Below are positions 43,272 through 52,082 of a stretch of 64,000 nucleotides of DNA, piece after piece. A program made the position numbers and the translations under genes. The notes beneath the pieces were generated by a model. That model saw only the letters and a list, made by a program, of their open reading frames with translations, had not been told where the DNA came from and searched no databases. The stretch comes from Sporosarcina sp. FSL K6-1522 (GTDB lineage: Bacteria > Bacillota > Bacilli > Bacillales_A > Planococcaceae), in NCBI RefSeq assembly GCF_038622445.1, contig NZ_CP152019.1:3012501-3076500 (forward strand), in the 5' to 3' direction. Positions within the stretch are counted from its first letter, which is position 1; every line of letters begins with the position of its first letter.

Positions 43272-44465
43272 ATGGTAGAAACTACAAAAGAAAAAAACAA
43301 AAAGCCGAAGAAGAACTACACTAGCAAAGAACCTGAAGTATTTTGGTATCTGAATGCTAAAGGAGAAAAAATGTGGGGTTTTAGACATCGATATTATGAT
43401 GCACTTGGTAATCGTCGCGAAAAACCGAAGCAAGGATTGGTGTCGGAGAACATCGCTATCAGAGAACTACTCAAAGTCAAAACAGACCTAATCAACGGGA
43501 ATGTCAAACGTGTTGATAATACGAATATAACTGTTTCAGAATGGGTAGATATCTGGTATGAAGAAAACGAGAGGAATTGGGCTGTTTCAAATCGAGATCG
43601 TCGGAAAGCTATTATCAAAGATCAAATAAAGCCACACTTGGGAAAATATAAACTTTCGAATTTGGATAGGTTGACCTATATTACCAAGTATATTAATGTC
43701 CTTTTGGATAGTTATTCAGTTTCAAGTGTGGAAAACTATCATAATATTTTCCGAATCGCAGTTAATGCAGCTGTAGAAAATGAGATAATTGAACGAAATC
43801 GCTTTACGAGGATCCCAATAGCAAGCGCAGATGATGATGAAGAAGTTCTAGGAAATTTCCTTTCACCAAAACAATTAAAAGAATTCCTTGCAATCGCAAA
43901 AGAAAAATTGAATATAACAAGATATACAGGAATATTTCTGTCGGCATACACTGGATTGCGACGAGGTGAAGCGCAGGGGTTAAAATGGAAGGATATAGAC
44001 TTCGAAAATAAAAAATTGACCGAGGATAGAACGCGATATAAATTTGGTACCCGTGCACCAAAAACAAAAAACAGTCGAAGAACTATCGTTATAAGCGATT
44101 TGCTTATCAACCAATTAAAATTATATCGAAAACGGTGGTTGGAACTTAAACTATCTAATGGCTCAGCTGTATCCGATGATGATTATATATTGATAACTTC
44201 AACAGCTACCCTTGTAGATGACAAGTTTTTCAATTATGCCATCGATTCTATCGTAAAGGGGACGGAACTTAAGAGGATAACCCCGCATGGTTTACGTCAC
44301 ACTCACGCAACTATACTGCTGACGAGTAAAGATAGAACTCCCGTTGCAGTAATTGCCAGGCGATTAGGAAATACACCCGAAACGATTAACAGAGTTTATG
44401 GGCATGTAATTGAAGAAGCTGAACAAGAATCTGTAGTATCATTCGATGATGCGATAAATCATTAA
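43272..44465 (+). CDS. int: Tyrosine-type site-specific integrase
   Basis: It has 397 residues. An AP2-like arm-binding domain (residues about 20-70: VFWYLNAKGEKMWGFRHRYY) is followed by a SAM-like core-binding domain (VSEWVDIWYEENERNW) and the catalytic domain. Catalytic residues visible are the Arg of TGLRRGEAQGLKW, HGLRHTHA, and the Tyr of NRVYGHVIEE. It would integrate and excise the element through the 67-bp att sites; attR starts 70 bp downstream. AAAGGGAG lies about ten bases before ATG 43272. The gene appears intact. Confidence 0.95.
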   Translation: MVETTKEKNKKPKKNYTSKEPEVFWYLNAKGEKMWGFRHRYYDALGNRREKPKQGLVSENIAIRELLKVKTDLINGNVKRVDNTNITVSEWVDIWYEENERNWAVSNRDRRKAIIKDQIKPHLGKYKLSNLDRLTYITKYINVLLDSYSVSSVENYHNIFRIAVNAAVENEIIERNRFTRIPIASADDDEEVLGNFLSPKQLKEFLAIAKEKLNITRYTGIFLSAYTGLRRGEAQGLKWKDIDFENKKLTEDRTRYKFGTRAPKTKNSRRTIVISDLLINQLKLYRKRWLELKLSNGSAVSDDDYILITSTATLVDDKFFNYAIDSIVKGTELKRITPHGLRHTHATILLTSKDRTPVAVIARRLGNTPETINRVYGHVIEEAEQESVVSFDDAINH

Positions 44466-44489
44466 AAAAACAGTTGATTGGGGGAGGTT

Positions 44490-44509
44490 TTGGGGGCAGT
44501 TGCCCCCAA
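44490..44509. terminator. GC-rich palindrome between integrase and HEAT gene
   Basis: TTGGGGGCA/TGCCCCCAA is a near-perfect palindrome between two convergent genes. It has no T-run, so it may be a weak terminator or an integrase/host-factor site close to attR. Confidence 0.45.
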
Positions 44510-44521
44510 CCACCCTTAACA

Positions 44522-44962
44522 CTACTTCCTCTTTGCCGTCTTCCAAGCGTTTTCAAGCCATTGATCAAAGTCTTCGCCCTTATCACCTTCGTACGTATCA
44601 TATAGATCTAAACGCATGTTTTTCAGTTTTTCTTTAAACGCTTCGTACGTATGATCCGCCGGTAGACTTTTCTTAACTCTGAACAACACTTTATTCGTAT
44701 CTTTAATCAGTTCGAATTTGTTACGTGGTGGTAATTGAACCTTTTCGCCAAAATTGCTTAACTTTTGAAAAGCAGCTTCTTGCACTTTATAGACTGCATC
44801 GTTATGCATACGATGCAATAAAACATCGATTGTCCGTTCATGCTTCCACTTGCCCAATTCTTCGATGGCAGCTAAACGCTCGCGCCAATTCGAATTGCGA
44901 TTAATCGATTTTCTGAGTTCTTCGTAATTTGGTGGTAATTCATGTTGTATATTGTTCGTCAA
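44522..44962 (-). CDS. HEAT-repeat protein, host gene of the attachment site
   Basis: It has 146 residues (TTG start 44962, MTNNIQHELPPNYEELRKS; AAGGAG ten bases upstream). WRERLAAIEELGKWKHERTI and AVYKVQEAAFQKLSNFGEKV are two HEAT-type helix pairs; the C-terminus is charged. Function is unknown, but homologues are widespread in Bacillales. The 3' 67 bp plus a few codons come from the element (ending KTAKRK instead of KTEKKK), so integration keeps the gene functional. Confidence 0.85.
   Translation of the reverse strand: MTNNIQHELPPNYEELRKSINRNSNWRERLAAIEELGKWKHERTIDVLLHRMHNDAVYKVQEAAFQKLSNFGEKVQLPPRNKFELIKDTNKVLFRVKKSLPADHTYEAFKEKLKNMRLDLYDTYEGDKGEDFDQWLENAWKTAKRK
44536..44602. repeat. attR: 67-bp direct repeat, right end of the element
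   Basis: It is identical to 30324-30390. It lies in the 3' end of the HEAT-repeat gene, next to the integrase. Confidence 0.9.
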
Positions 44963-45121
44963 CTGGTCCAATCTCCTTCTGTCCATCCATCAAAATTGCC
45001 TTAAAGATTTATTGTACCATGAACTTGAACTACATATACGATTTATCTAATAATCACCAAGGTATTATCACCCAACTCCGCCTTTCCTTATCGATCATAC
45101 AAGCCTTTTTCAGTAACAAAA

Positions 45122-45145
45122 AATGAGCCCCGACAAAGGCTCATT
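45122..45145 (-). terminator. Terminator of the amino-acid ABC operon
   Basis: The AATGAGCC/GGCTCATT stem is followed by TTTTTTG on the minus strand. The stretch between it and the HEAT gene (44963-45121) shows nothing recognisable. Confidence 0.8.
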
Positions 45146-45163
45146 TTCATCCATCACTCGTAT

Positions 45164-45910
45164 TTAGTTCAAACTCCGATTCAAAAACGCTTTCGTACGT
45201 TCGTGTTGCGGGTTCGTTAACAGCTCCTTCGGATGCCCGGATTCAATAATTTCCCCATTATCCATGAAGATTGCTCGATTTGCTACTTCCTTAGCAAACT
45301 CCATTTCGTGTGTCACGACAATCATCGTCATATGCTCTTCCGCTAAATCCTTCATCACTTTTAGCACTTCCCCTGTCAATTCAGGATCTAGCGCTGATGT
45401 AGGTTCATCGAATAGTAAAATATCGGGGTTTGTCATCAACGCTCGTGCAATGGCAACTCGTTGCTTTTGTCCTCCCGATAATGTAGATGGAGATGCTTTA
45501 GCCCAATTGGACAAGCCGATTTTCTCTAAAAGTTCATTGCTTCGCTGTCGTATCGCATCTGGTGCTTCTTTTTTCAACAGTCTGGGAGCCAACTCTAGAT
45601 TCTCTGTCACTGTGAGATGTGGAAATAGATTAAAATGCTGGAATACCATACCCATCTTGCCTGTAATGCGTTTAATGTCCTGCGGTTTCGAGTAGAGACC
45701 ATCCTTCACAAGATAATCGCCGGCTACGCAAATACTACCACCATTAATTTCTTCGAGATGAACTAAACTGCGCAGCATGGTACTTTTCCCCGAACCAGAA
45801 GGACCTATGATAGCAATGACATCGTTTTTATTTACATCGAACGTGATCTGCTTAAGTACTTCAAGCGGACCAAATGATTTTTTTAAGTTGGATACTTCAA
45901 TGATCGCCAT
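45164..45910 (-). CDS. Polar amino-acid ABC transporter ATP-binding protein
   Basis: It has 248 residues. Walker A is GPSGSGKST, the Q-loop lies in [13 protein letters not shown], the signature is [15 protein letters not shown], Walker B is [14 protein letters not shown], and the H-loop is VVTHEMEFA. The [10 protein letters not shown] context is typical of the GlnQ/TcyC polar amino-acid subfamily. It is third gene of the binding protein-permease-ATPase operon. Confidence 0.93.
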   Translation of the reverse strand: MAIIEVSNLKKSFGPLEVLKQITFDVNKNDVIAIIGPSGSGKSTMLRSLVHLEEINGGSICVAGDYLVKDGLYSKPQDIKRITGKMGMVFQHFNLFPHLTVTENLELAPRLLKKEAPDAIRQRSNELLEKIGLSNWAKASPSTLSGGQKQRVAIARALMTNPDILLFDEPTSALDPELTGEVLKVMKDLAEEHMTMIVVTHEMEFAKEVANRAIFMDNGEIIESGHPKELLTNPQHERTKAFLNRSLN

Positions 45911-45925
45911 CTACGCCACTTCTTT

Positions 45926-46585
45926 CTAGTCAAATTTATAACGTTTTTCAAGCCATTTAAAGAACAAGGTTAACACAAGCGTTATACAAAGATAAATAAT
46001 ACCTGCAAAGAAAAACGGAATAATTGTAAAATCACGGTTTACTGCCGTCTGAGCAAAATGCAGCAATTCAGGTACGGCAACTGCATAAAGTAACGCTGTA
46101 TCTTTTACTAATGTCACCGATTCATTCGAAACTGCTGGTAACGCAATCCGGAACATTTGAGGTAAAATCACGCGTGTTGTCGTTTGCCACTTATTCAAAC
46201 CGAGTACTTGAGAAGCCTCATATTGCCCTTTATCAATCGCCAACAAACCTCCACGGAAAATCTCCGCAAAATAAGCCGCATAGTTTAATATAAAACCGAG
46301 ACAAGCCGCAACAAAACGATCCAACACCAAATATTCACCAATTACAGGCAGTAGCGGTAGCCCAAAAACGATGAATAAGAGCTGTAATAACAATGGCGTA
46401 CCACGTACTAAGTAAATATAGCTATTGGCAAACCAAGCAAGTGGCTTGAAGGTACTTCTAGCTGCAAGTGTGAGTAAAAAACCCAATGGAATCGATGCAA
46501 CAATGGCTACTAAGAACAACAGAACAGTAATTTGTGCCCCTTCGAGCATCGGCTTTAGTATGGAAATCATATAATCTACGGACAT
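45926..46585 (-). CDS. Polar amino-acid ABC transporter permease
   Basis: It has 219 residues with about five membrane segments and the HisM/GlnP-type EAA loop (GQYEASQVLGLNKWQTTTRVILPQ, shortened here: EASQVLGLNKWQTT). TTGGAGGAACC precedes ATG 46585. It forms the channel with the ATPase 15 bp downstream. A hairpin separates it from the binding-protein gene. Confidence 0.92.
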   Translation of the reverse strand: MSVDYMISILKPMLEGAQITVLLFLVAIVASIPLGFLLTLAARSTFKPLAWFANSYIYLVRGTPLLLQLLFIVFGLPLLPVIGEYLVLDRFVAACLGFILNYAAYFAEIFRGGLLAIDKGQYEASQVLGLNKWQTTTRVILPQMFRIALPAVSNESVTLVKDTALLYAVAVPELLHFAQTAVNRDFTIIPFFFAGIIYLCITLVLTLFFKWLEKRYKFD

Positions 46586-46605
46586 AAAAGGTTCCTCCAA
46601 AAACA

Positions 46606-46634
46606 AAACAGGGTTTCCAAAGGAAATCCTGTTT
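46606..46634 (-). terminator. Intra-operon attenuating hairpin
   Basis: AAACAGG-TTTCC pairs with GGAAA-CCTGTTT (one mismatch) and is followed by TTGTTTTT on the minus strand. It lies between the binding-protein and permease genes, where partial termination would give more binding protein than channel. Confidence 0.65.
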
Positions 46635-46656
46635 GTCCTCTATTTTTTCTGTCTAT

Positions 46657-47457
46657 TCACTTCAATACTTTATTGACTCCGAACCACTTTTCAGAAATTT
46701 CAGCAGCAGTACCGTCCTCATTCATTTCATCCAATGCAGCTTGCAATTTGTTCAATAGGTCTTCATTACCTTTTTTTACACCTACACCATATTCTTCAGG
46801 TGCTAATGATTCATCAAGAACTTTAAATGTTCCCTCTTCTTTAGACATGTAATAATCAATAACCACTTCGTCAATCACGACTGCATCCAAACGACCTGTT
46901 TTCAAATCTGTCAATGCCAGCACGTTGTCACCGAACTCCGAAACGGTTTTAATTTTAGACTCGATTGAATTCGCACCCAATGCTTCAGCAGCAGAAGAAA
47001 GAGCTTGCAAACCAACTACTTTCCCTTCTAAATCAGCAAGTGTAGTCAATTCCGAATCTGCTAACGTCGCTACTACTTGCGCATTTTTTAAATAAGGCTT
47101 TGTGAAAAGCACTTTCTCTTTACGTTCGTCTGTAATCGTGTAACCATTCCAAATCAGGTCAATTCGACCACTGCTTAGTTCTGTTTCTTTTGTTTTCCAG
47201 TCAATCGGCTGAAATTTAACCGTAATGCCCATTTTCTCAGCTGCCGCTCTCGCATAGTCAATGTCAAAGCCGACAATTTCATTACTTTCATCACGGAATC
47301 CAAGAGGTGCAAATTTGTCATCAATCCCGATAACAATCTCCTTTTGTTCTCCTTGGTTACCATCATTACCAGATTTCGAACCTGATTTAGTCCCACACCC
47401 AACTAATAATGCCAATACTGCTATCGTCGTGAACATCATCATCACATATCGTTTCAT
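46657..47457 (-). CDS. Amino-acid ABC transporter substrate-binding lipoprotein
   Basis: It has 266 residues. The signal peptide ends in lipobox LVGCG, so the protein is anchored outside the membrane. The SBP_bac_3 fold is shown by GIDDKFAPLGFRDES, IVGFDIDYARAAAEKMG, RIDLIWNGYTITDERKE and GVGVKKGNEDLL. The IWNGYTIT motif is seen in cystine- and polar amino-acid-type binders, but the ligand cannot be fixed. It is first gene of the operon, with AAAGGTGG upstream. Confidence 0.9.
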   Translation of the reverse strand: MKRYVMMMFTTIAVLALLVGCGTKSGSKSGNDGNQGEQKEIVIGIDDKFAPLGFRDESNEIVGFDIDYARAAAEKMGITVKFQPIDWKTKETELSSGRIDLIWNGYTITDERKEKVLFTKPYLKNAQVVATLADSELTTLADLEGKVVGLQALSSAAEALGANSIESKIKTVSEFGDNVLALTDLKTGRLDAVVIDEVVIDYYMSKEEGTFKVLDESLAPEEYGVGVKKGNEDLLNKLQAALDEMNEDGTAAEISEKWFGVNKVLK

Positions 47458-47502
47458 CTTGAAATAGCCACCTTTTCTTCAATAGTCTAAATACTTTAGT
47501 GA

Positions 47503-47516
47503 GTTAACGTGTTAAC
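47503..47516. promoter_or_regulatory. Candidate operator upstream of the ABC operon
   Basis: GTTAAC-GT-GTTAAC is a doubled palindrome about 46 bases before the binding-protein start. The regulator is unknown, and no clear -35/-10 pair could be placed. Confidence 0.35.
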
Positions 47517-47620
47517 ACTTTATAAGATAACATACTTCAAATAAATATGGTAGCCTTATTTTTGTATTTTCTATTCTTTTAAAATGATTCTGTTATCCAT
47601 CTGAGTGAGGATAAGTTCTA

Positions 47621-47661
47621 AAAAAGAGATGCCTAATCCAAGAAGATAAGCGTCTCTTTTT
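47621..47661 (-). terminator. Terminator of the DJ-1/PfpI gene
   Basis: AAAAAGAGATGC pairs with GCGTCTCTTTTT (one GU), with T-rich ends on both strands. Confidence 0.75.
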
Positions 47662-47705
47662 AGGTATGGCTATACAGGTTGACAGAAAGAATAGAAACGC
47701 TAAAA

Positions 47706-48257
47706 CTAGTTGATTAAACGAATAAATTCACGCATGAAACCTGGTAAATCGTGCCAAGCTTGTCCCGAAACAAGATGCCCATCCGTATGCAATGATTCAT
47801 CAATATATGTTGCGCCACATGCCACTACATCCGGCTTACAAGCAATATATGCTGTACAGGAGCGGTCTTTCATCAAATCTGGGATGGTGGCTAACACTTG
47901 AGAGGCATGGCAAATAGCCCCTACCGGTTTCCCCTCCTCAAAAAAGTGACGAACAATTTTCGGTAGTGATTCATCCAATCGAATATACTCAGGAGCACGG
48001 CCTCCTGGAATAATCAATCCATCATATTGCGTCGGATCAACATCAGCAAAAGCGATGTGTGAATCAATTCCATAAGCAGGCTTTTCCACGTATGTTTCCA
48101 TTCCCTCTATGAAGTCGTGACTCACAGTCTGCAGCTTTTTCACAGAAGGTGAAGCAATGGTCGTAGCATACCCTTCTTCTAAACAACGATAATACGGATA
48201 ATAGATCTCCAACGCCTCTACTGCATCCCCTGTTACAATCAAGACTTTTCTACTCAT
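47706..48257 (-). CDS. DJ-1/PfpI family protein
   Basis: It has 183 residues with a class I glutamine-amidotransferase-like fold. The nucleophile elbow is AICHASQ with Cys near residue 115 and an adjacent His, and the acidic site is near DGLIIPGGRAPEY. Members act as deglycases, proteases or chaperones under stress; the activity here is not determined. ATG 48257 follows GGGGGATTATTC. It is monocistronic. Confidence 0.88.
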   Translation of the reverse strand: MSRKVLIVTGDAVEALEIYYPYYRCLEEGYATTIASPSVKKLQTVSHDFIEGMETYVEKPAYGIDSHIAFADVDPTQYDGLIIPGGRAPEYIRLDESLPKIVRHFFEEGKPVGAICHASQVLATIPDLMKDRSCTAYIACKPDVVACGATYIDESLHTDGHLVSGQAWHDLPGFMREFIRLIN

Positions 48258-48377
48258 GAATAATCCCCCACTTTTTCTCGGTATTTGGTGTTTGTTTGCT
48301 ATATAAATAATTCGACAATTTTCTATTAATTCCTTCTCTTCTGCAATCTACAGGTTGCAAAGGGTCATCTATACGTA

Positions 48378-48434
48378 AAATGCCAGGTCACAGGGAGAAT
48401 TCCTACTTAGGAATCCAACCATAACCTGGCGTTT
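48378..48434 (-). terminator. Terminator of the nitroreductase gene
   Basis: A long imperfect stem with outer AAATGCCAGGT/ACCTGGCGTTT and inner TTCCTA/TAGGAA pairing, followed by TTTT on the minus strand. Confidence 0.7.
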
Positions 48435-48452
48435 CATTGTAAAAGCTCCTTC

Positions 48453-49082
48453 TTATATAAAACGTACAACTTCATCCAAAGGCAGTCGAGAAGAACCGTA
48501 TGCCGGCGCAGCAGCCTTACCTAAAGCAATCAGTACAATTGGGAATAAGTTATCTGGAAGTTCAAATCGCTCAGCAAATTTCACTTTATCAAACCCGCCC
48601 ATTGTTGAAGTGTCGTAACCTCTTTCTTTGGCAATCAGCATGAATTGCATCGAAACAAGCCCTGCATCAAAAGAAGCAATATTCATTCTCGCCTCTCTTG
48701 AAACATTTGGATAGACTGCATACGTACTCGCAATTGTGCGATCTTTAATCGACTCATCCATATGTCCCTCTGCAACGTTTTGTGTGTAGATTTGTTCCAC
48801 TTTCTTATATGCATCGACATCACCCAAGATAGCGATAACAGCAGATGATTCCTCGGCTTGGGCTTGGTTATTGGCAATTGCCTTCAATTCCTTCTTCACG
48901 CTTGCATCTTGAATGACCAAAAACCGCCAAGATTGTAGGTTGCTCGATGAAGGGGCAATTGAAGCCAGTTCTAATATCTCTTCAATTTCTTCTTTTGGGA
49001 TTGTAAAATCCGGATTGAACACCCTTACTGATTTTCTTGCCTTCATGACATTATATACACTTGAATCCACTGTTGTAGTCAT
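48453..49082 (-). CDS. Nitroreductase family protein (YodC-like)
   Basis: It has 209 residues of FMN-dependent NAD(P)H oxidoreductase. RKSVRVFNPD at the N-terminus binds the FMN phosphate, IAPSSSNLQSWRF is the second flavin motif, and STMGGFDKVKFAERFELP lies near the C-terminus. It would reduce quinones or nitroaromatics. ATG 49082 (MTTTVDSS) follows GGAGGTAGTATT. TTGACA at 49127-49132 and a palindromic operator lie upstream. It is divergent from a broken HxlR/YodB-like regulator, the B. subtilis yodB-yodC arrangement. Confidence 0.88.
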   Translation of the reverse strand: MTTTVDSSVYNVMKARKSVRVFNPDFTIPKEEIEEILELASIAPSSSNLQSWRFLVIQDASVKKELKAIANNQAQAEESSAVIAILGDVDAYKKVEQIYTQNVAEGHMDESIKDRTIASTYAVYPNVSREARMNIASFDAGLVSMQFMLIAKERGYDTSTMGGFDKVKFAERFELPDNLFPIVLIALGKAAAPAYGSSRLPLDEVVRFI

Positions 49083-49102
49083 AATACTACCTCCCCTCAA
49101 TA

Positions 49103-49121
49103 AACTTACTATTAGTAAGTT
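49103..49121. promoter_or_regulatory. 19-bp palindromic operator of the nitroreductase gene
   Basis: AACTTACTA-T-TAGTAAGTT is a perfect palindrome just upstream of the nitroreductase ribosome site and downstream of its TTGACA. TACTA/TAGTA half-sites are typical of HxlR/YodB-family repressors. Confidence 0.7.
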
Positions 49122-49187
49122 ATATGTGTCAACCCTAATGACTCGTTTTTAGATGGAGGAAAGATTAGATTGATAGGAGGTTGACAA

Positions 49188-49550
49188 GTGGATTGATCAT
49201 ATCCATGTGAAAACACACCGTATATTTGCAGTAATTTCCATGACACCATCGAATTTATCGGCAAAAGATGGATGGGGATTATTGTTTATACATTAATGTC
49301 CCGCCCTAAACGGTTTCATGAAATCGCCGTGGCCATCCCTGGGATTTCTGATTGACTTCTAACAGAGCGACTGAATCAATTAGTCAAAGAAGGCCTTGTT
49401 ACGAAAAAAGATCTTGAATCTTCCGTGAAAAAAGTTGAATATGAACTCACGCCAAGCGGTATGGCATTAAAAGATGTCATTATTGCGATTCGAGATTGGA
49501 CAAAATGCGGGAAAGTCTATAGGGCTGCAAAAAGGCCACACACCTTCTAA
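49188..49550 (+). pseudogene. HxlR/YodB-type redox regulator with two in-frame TGA
   Basis: From GTG 49188 (AGGAGGTTGACAA in front) one frame of 121 codons ends in TAA 49548-49550. It reads PYICSNFHDTIEFIGKRWMG, TLMSRPKRFHEIAVAIPGIS and LLTERLNQLVKEGLVTKKDL, a complete winged-helix HxlR domain with the conserved N-terminal Cys. TGA occurs at codon 3 (49194-49196) and at 49353-49355, where relatives have Arg (ISxRLLTER). CGA to TGA mutation explains at least the second. Confidence 0.8.
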
Positions 49551-49562
49551 CGGCATGTGGCC
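49534..49562. terminator. Bidirectional terminator between regulator remnant and nos
   Basis: GGCCACA/TGTGGCC stem with A-rich and T-rich flanks (TTTTT on the minus strand, CTTCTTT on the plus strand). Confidence 0.7.
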
Positions 49563-49579
49563 CTTCTTTGAAACAAACA

Positions 49580-50683
49580 TCAACAGCTATCTGGGTCTTT
49601 CTGATAAAAATAATTCGGTGTAACAATCTCATTGTTGTAAGGGCTATGAAAAACATGCGTCGTTGCTGGGGATAATGGGGGGATTAACCATGTCCAATTT
49701 CCGGTTATCTCTCTTCCTTTCACTTGCTCATTTTTCTCAAAGCGCTTAAATTGTTTAGCTGCTGTATGGTGATCTACTATTGTCACACCCGCATTATTAT
49801 AAGAATCTAACACCGCAATATTTAATTCCACCAGTGCTTTATCCTTCCACAATGATCGGTTTGACTTTATGTCCAGCCCCATTAGTTCTGCTACTTTTGG
49901 TAGCAAATCATAGCGATCTTCATCCGCCAAATTTCTAGCGCCGATTTCGGTACCCATATACCAGCCATTAAACGGAGCCATCGGATAGTCAATCCCACCA
50001 ATTTCTAATCGCATATTCGAAATAATTGGAACCGCGTACCACTTTGCACCCAGTTCTGGAAAACCATCTAGCTCTGGATGCATAATTTCTACTTCTTTTA
50101 CGAGCTTTTGTGGAATTTCAAAAAATCGAGGTGACTCTCCTTTTAATTGGAGCACAAGTGGAAGAACATCATACGCTGTTCTCTTTCCTTTCCACCCTAA
50201 TTCCTCACACATTTTCGTAAATGTCACCGATGTCGAATCTCCGATAACTCGTCCATTCTCTTCATATCCTGCATAACGTATAAGCTGATGGTTCCATATT
50301 CGAATTGTGTCATTTCCGCCTTGTGGCGGTTGAAATACCGTAATCGTCGAACGTATTTTCCCTTCATTTGTTGCAAATTCAATATGTTTCAGTAAAGCAT
50401 TGTAGACATCTTCCAACGTTTCCAATGCTCGCTCGTCAAATACATGAAGCGTATCCCAAAACAAACGTCCGATACAGCGATTATTATTGCGCCAAGCCAT
50501 TTTAGCTCCATGTTCAAGTTCTAACGAAGTATGGTAGTACGTTCCAGTTTCACTGATTTCTCTACGTACTTCCTCCACTCGCTCTGTCTGTTGCTCTACT
50601 GACATTCCAATTTCTTTGTAACAGCTATGTATAAATTTCTCGGCCTTTAGTATTAATTCATTATTCTCAAGTTGCTTACTCAC
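49580..50683 (-). CDS. nos: Bacterial nitric oxide synthase oxygenase
   Basis: It makes NO and citrulline from arginine using a cellular reductase, because there is no fused reductase domain. It has 367 residues, usual for bNOS. The heme-thiolate Cys is in [10 protein letters not shown] near residue 62; the substrate Glu lies in [13 protein letters not shown], and [17 protein letters not shown] near the end is the pterin/dimer region. The start is GTG 50683 (MSKQLENNE) with TTGGAG upstream. It is monocistronic. Its role in Bacillales includes protection from oxidative stress and antibiotics. Confidence 0.96.
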   Translation of the reverse strand: MSKQLENNELILKAEKFIHSCYKEIGMSVEQQTERVEEVRREISETGTYYHTSLELEHGAKMAWRNNNRCIGRLFWDTLHVFDERALETLEDVYNALLKHIEFATNEGKIRSTITVFQPPQGGNDTIRIWNHQLIRYAGYEENGRVIGDSTSVTFTKMCEELGWKGKRTAYDVLPLVLQLKGESPRFFEIPQKLVKEVEIMHPELDGFPELGAKWYAVPIISNMRLEIGGIDYPMAPFNGWYMGTEIGARNLADEDRYDLLPKVAELMGLDIKSNRSLWKDKALVELNIAVLDSYNNAGVTIVDHHTAAKQFKRFEKNEQVKGREITGNWTWLIPPLSPATTHVFHSPYNNEIVTPNYFYQKDPDSC

Positions 50684-50781
50684 TATTATCATCTCCAATA
50701 GTGACAGTATAACATTCCTAGATTCTTATTTTTGTTGTAAATTAGCCAACTTTTTGAACAATCATCTTTGAAATATAAAAC

Positions 50782-50825
50782 GAAATCAGCTTATAAAAAA
50801 CAAGGTTTTTCTAAAAGCTGATTTC
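50782..50825. terminator. Terminator of the LysM-3D gene
   Basis: GAAATCAGCTT/AAGCTGATTTC stem with an inner AAAAA/TTTTT pairing. It lies just after the wall-protein stop on the minus strand. Confidence 0.65.
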
Positions 50826-50847
50826 AATGGTGCCCAATACCCCTATG

Positions 50848-51462
50848 TCAATTCAAAATTCTTATCTTCACTTTTTGAACGCCCCAATCCATCGCATTGT
50901 CGTACGAGGGAATAAAGACATCGATTTTATGCCCTTTTATGGCACTACCTATATCCCCAGCAATCGCTTCTCCATAGCCTTCCACCCACACTTTTGTTCC
51001 GAGTGGTACGACTTTTGGATCTACGGCGATGACTTTTTGATTGGGGTTAGCACGTAGGTCAATACCATAAGCGGTTGTCCCAGAACAGCCTTTACAATAC
51101 GCCGTGTAGGCAGTTGCTGTAACGAGCAGTTCTTTTTCAGTACTGACAGGCGGAGTTAAGTTCGCTGGTGCGGATTTAGCCGTTTCGCCATTTGGCTTAG
51201 CGTCACCAACAAGTAATACATCACCCGGTTGGATCAACTCACTGTTCAAACCATTCCAACTCTTAAGTGTATCTAAAGAAACATCATGGTTGACTGCAAT
51301 TCTGTACAAGTTATCTCCCTCTAAAACGGTATAGGTTTTAGGCGCTGATTGTATAGCTGCTTCTCTTTCTACTCCCTCACCATCCATGACAGCTGCTTGT
51401 GCAACTGAATACGTTGACAAGGTAACAAACATAACTAACAGAAACATTTTTATTTTCAACAT
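50848..51462 (-). CDS. Secreted LysM and 3D-domain cell-wall protein (YocH-like)
   Basis: It has 204 residues: signal peptide (MLKIKMFLLVMFVTLSTYSV, cleavage after AQA), a LysM domain (YTVLEGDNLYRIAVNHDVSL, residues about 35-80), then a C-terminal 3D domain with the three conserved Asp (VIAVDPKVVPLGT, AGDIGSAIKG, KIDVFIPSYDNA). This fold acts as a lytic transglycosylase-type muralytic enzyme in Sps/YocH relatives. The start at 51462 follows AAGGAGGAAG. It is monocistronic. Confidence 0.92.
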   Translation of the reverse strand: MLKIKMFLLVMFVTLSTYSVAQAAVMDGEGVEREAAIQSAPKTYTVLEGDNLYRIAVNHDVSLDTLKSWNGLNSELIQPGDVLLVGDAKPNGETAKSAPANLTPPVSTEKELLVTATAYTAYCKGCSGTTAYGIDLRANPNQKVIAVDPKVVPLGTKVWVEGYGEAIAGDIGSAIKGHKIDVFIPSYDNAMDWGVQKVKIRILN

Positions 51463-51571
51463 AAAGCTTCCTCCTTGTTGGATAGCCATTTACATCGACT
51501 ATCGATTATGACTTCCAAACAAGTATTGCCCTGAAACTCTAAAAAACAAACATTCGAATTTAGCAAAAAGA

Positions 51572-51614
51572 AACCATGCTCCCAAACAACTAAAATGTGT
51601 TTGGATACATGGTT
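51572..51614 (-). terminator. Terminator of psiE
   Basis: AACCATG/CATGGTT outer and CAAACA/TGTTTG inner pairing, then TTTCTTTTT on the minus strand. Confidence 0.75.
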
Positions 51615-51635
51615 ATTGTCATCGTATACTAGCAG

Positions 51636-52082
51636 TTAAGATTTTTTGAAAAACCATTTCGCATCAGGTCGATCGCGCGGCGTCACATTCATGATGAAAT
51701 AGCCAATGATTAAAACCAGAATAACAAGCGAATAATACAATGTATTGATGGGATGATCGTGGTCAACAATGATTAATCGCACCATCGCCGTAATCCCGAT
51801 ATAAATAAAATACCTGAGCGGAAAATGATAGTCTTCCTTAAAGTATTTCACAATCATTGCGATAAACTCAAAATACAAAAAGAAAATCAGAATGTTCGCC
51901 AAGTACAGTTGATAATCATTACTTTCATTTTCCAGTAAAACATGTCCAAAAATAAAGAGTTCCTTAATCAGTAAAAAAGATAGGATAAATGCTAGAAAAA
52001 CGAGCGAAATGTTCAAGACAACTTGCAAGACTTTCGGAATCATTTGCAAGAAAAAATTATAGCCCTTCTTATAGGTAGCCAC
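51636..52082 (-). CDS. psiE: PsiE-family membrane protein
   Basis: It has 148 residues with four membrane segments. The family (phosphate-starvation-inducible PsiE) is shown by YFEFIAMIVKYFKEDYHFPL and YIGITAMVRLIIVDHDHP. Function is unknown. The start is placed at GTG 52082 (MATYKKGYNFFLQ) because TGGAGGGG lies just upstream; the longer frame to 52133 has no ribosome site. Confidence 0.85.
   Translation of the reverse strand: MATYKKGYNFFLQMIPKVLQVVLNISLVFLAFILSFLLIKELFIFGHVLLENESNDYQLYLANILIFFLYFEFIAMIVKYFKEDYHFPLRYFIYIGITAMVRLIIVDHDHPINTLYYSLVILVLIIGYFIMNVTPRDRPDAKWFFKKS

Larger units (their letters stand above)
30391..44602. mobile_element. Integrative element / cryptic prophage remnant, about 14.2 kb
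   Basis: It is bounded by the 67-bp att repeats and carries a tyrosine integrase 70 bp from the right repeat. Contents are a holin, a ruined endolysin, XRE-like and zinc-ribbon small phage proteins, a MerR regulator, a CPBP protease, an alpha/beta hydrolase and many remnants. No capsid, terminase, tail or replication genes are recognised, so it cannot be a functional phage. It could be a satellite-type island or the worn remains of a prophage. Confidence 0.85.

Noticed and set aside
30391..44535. CRISPR array or anti-phage defence island in the element
   Set aside because: No regularly spaced repeats and no recognisable defence effector pair; contents are phage remnants and single accessory genes.
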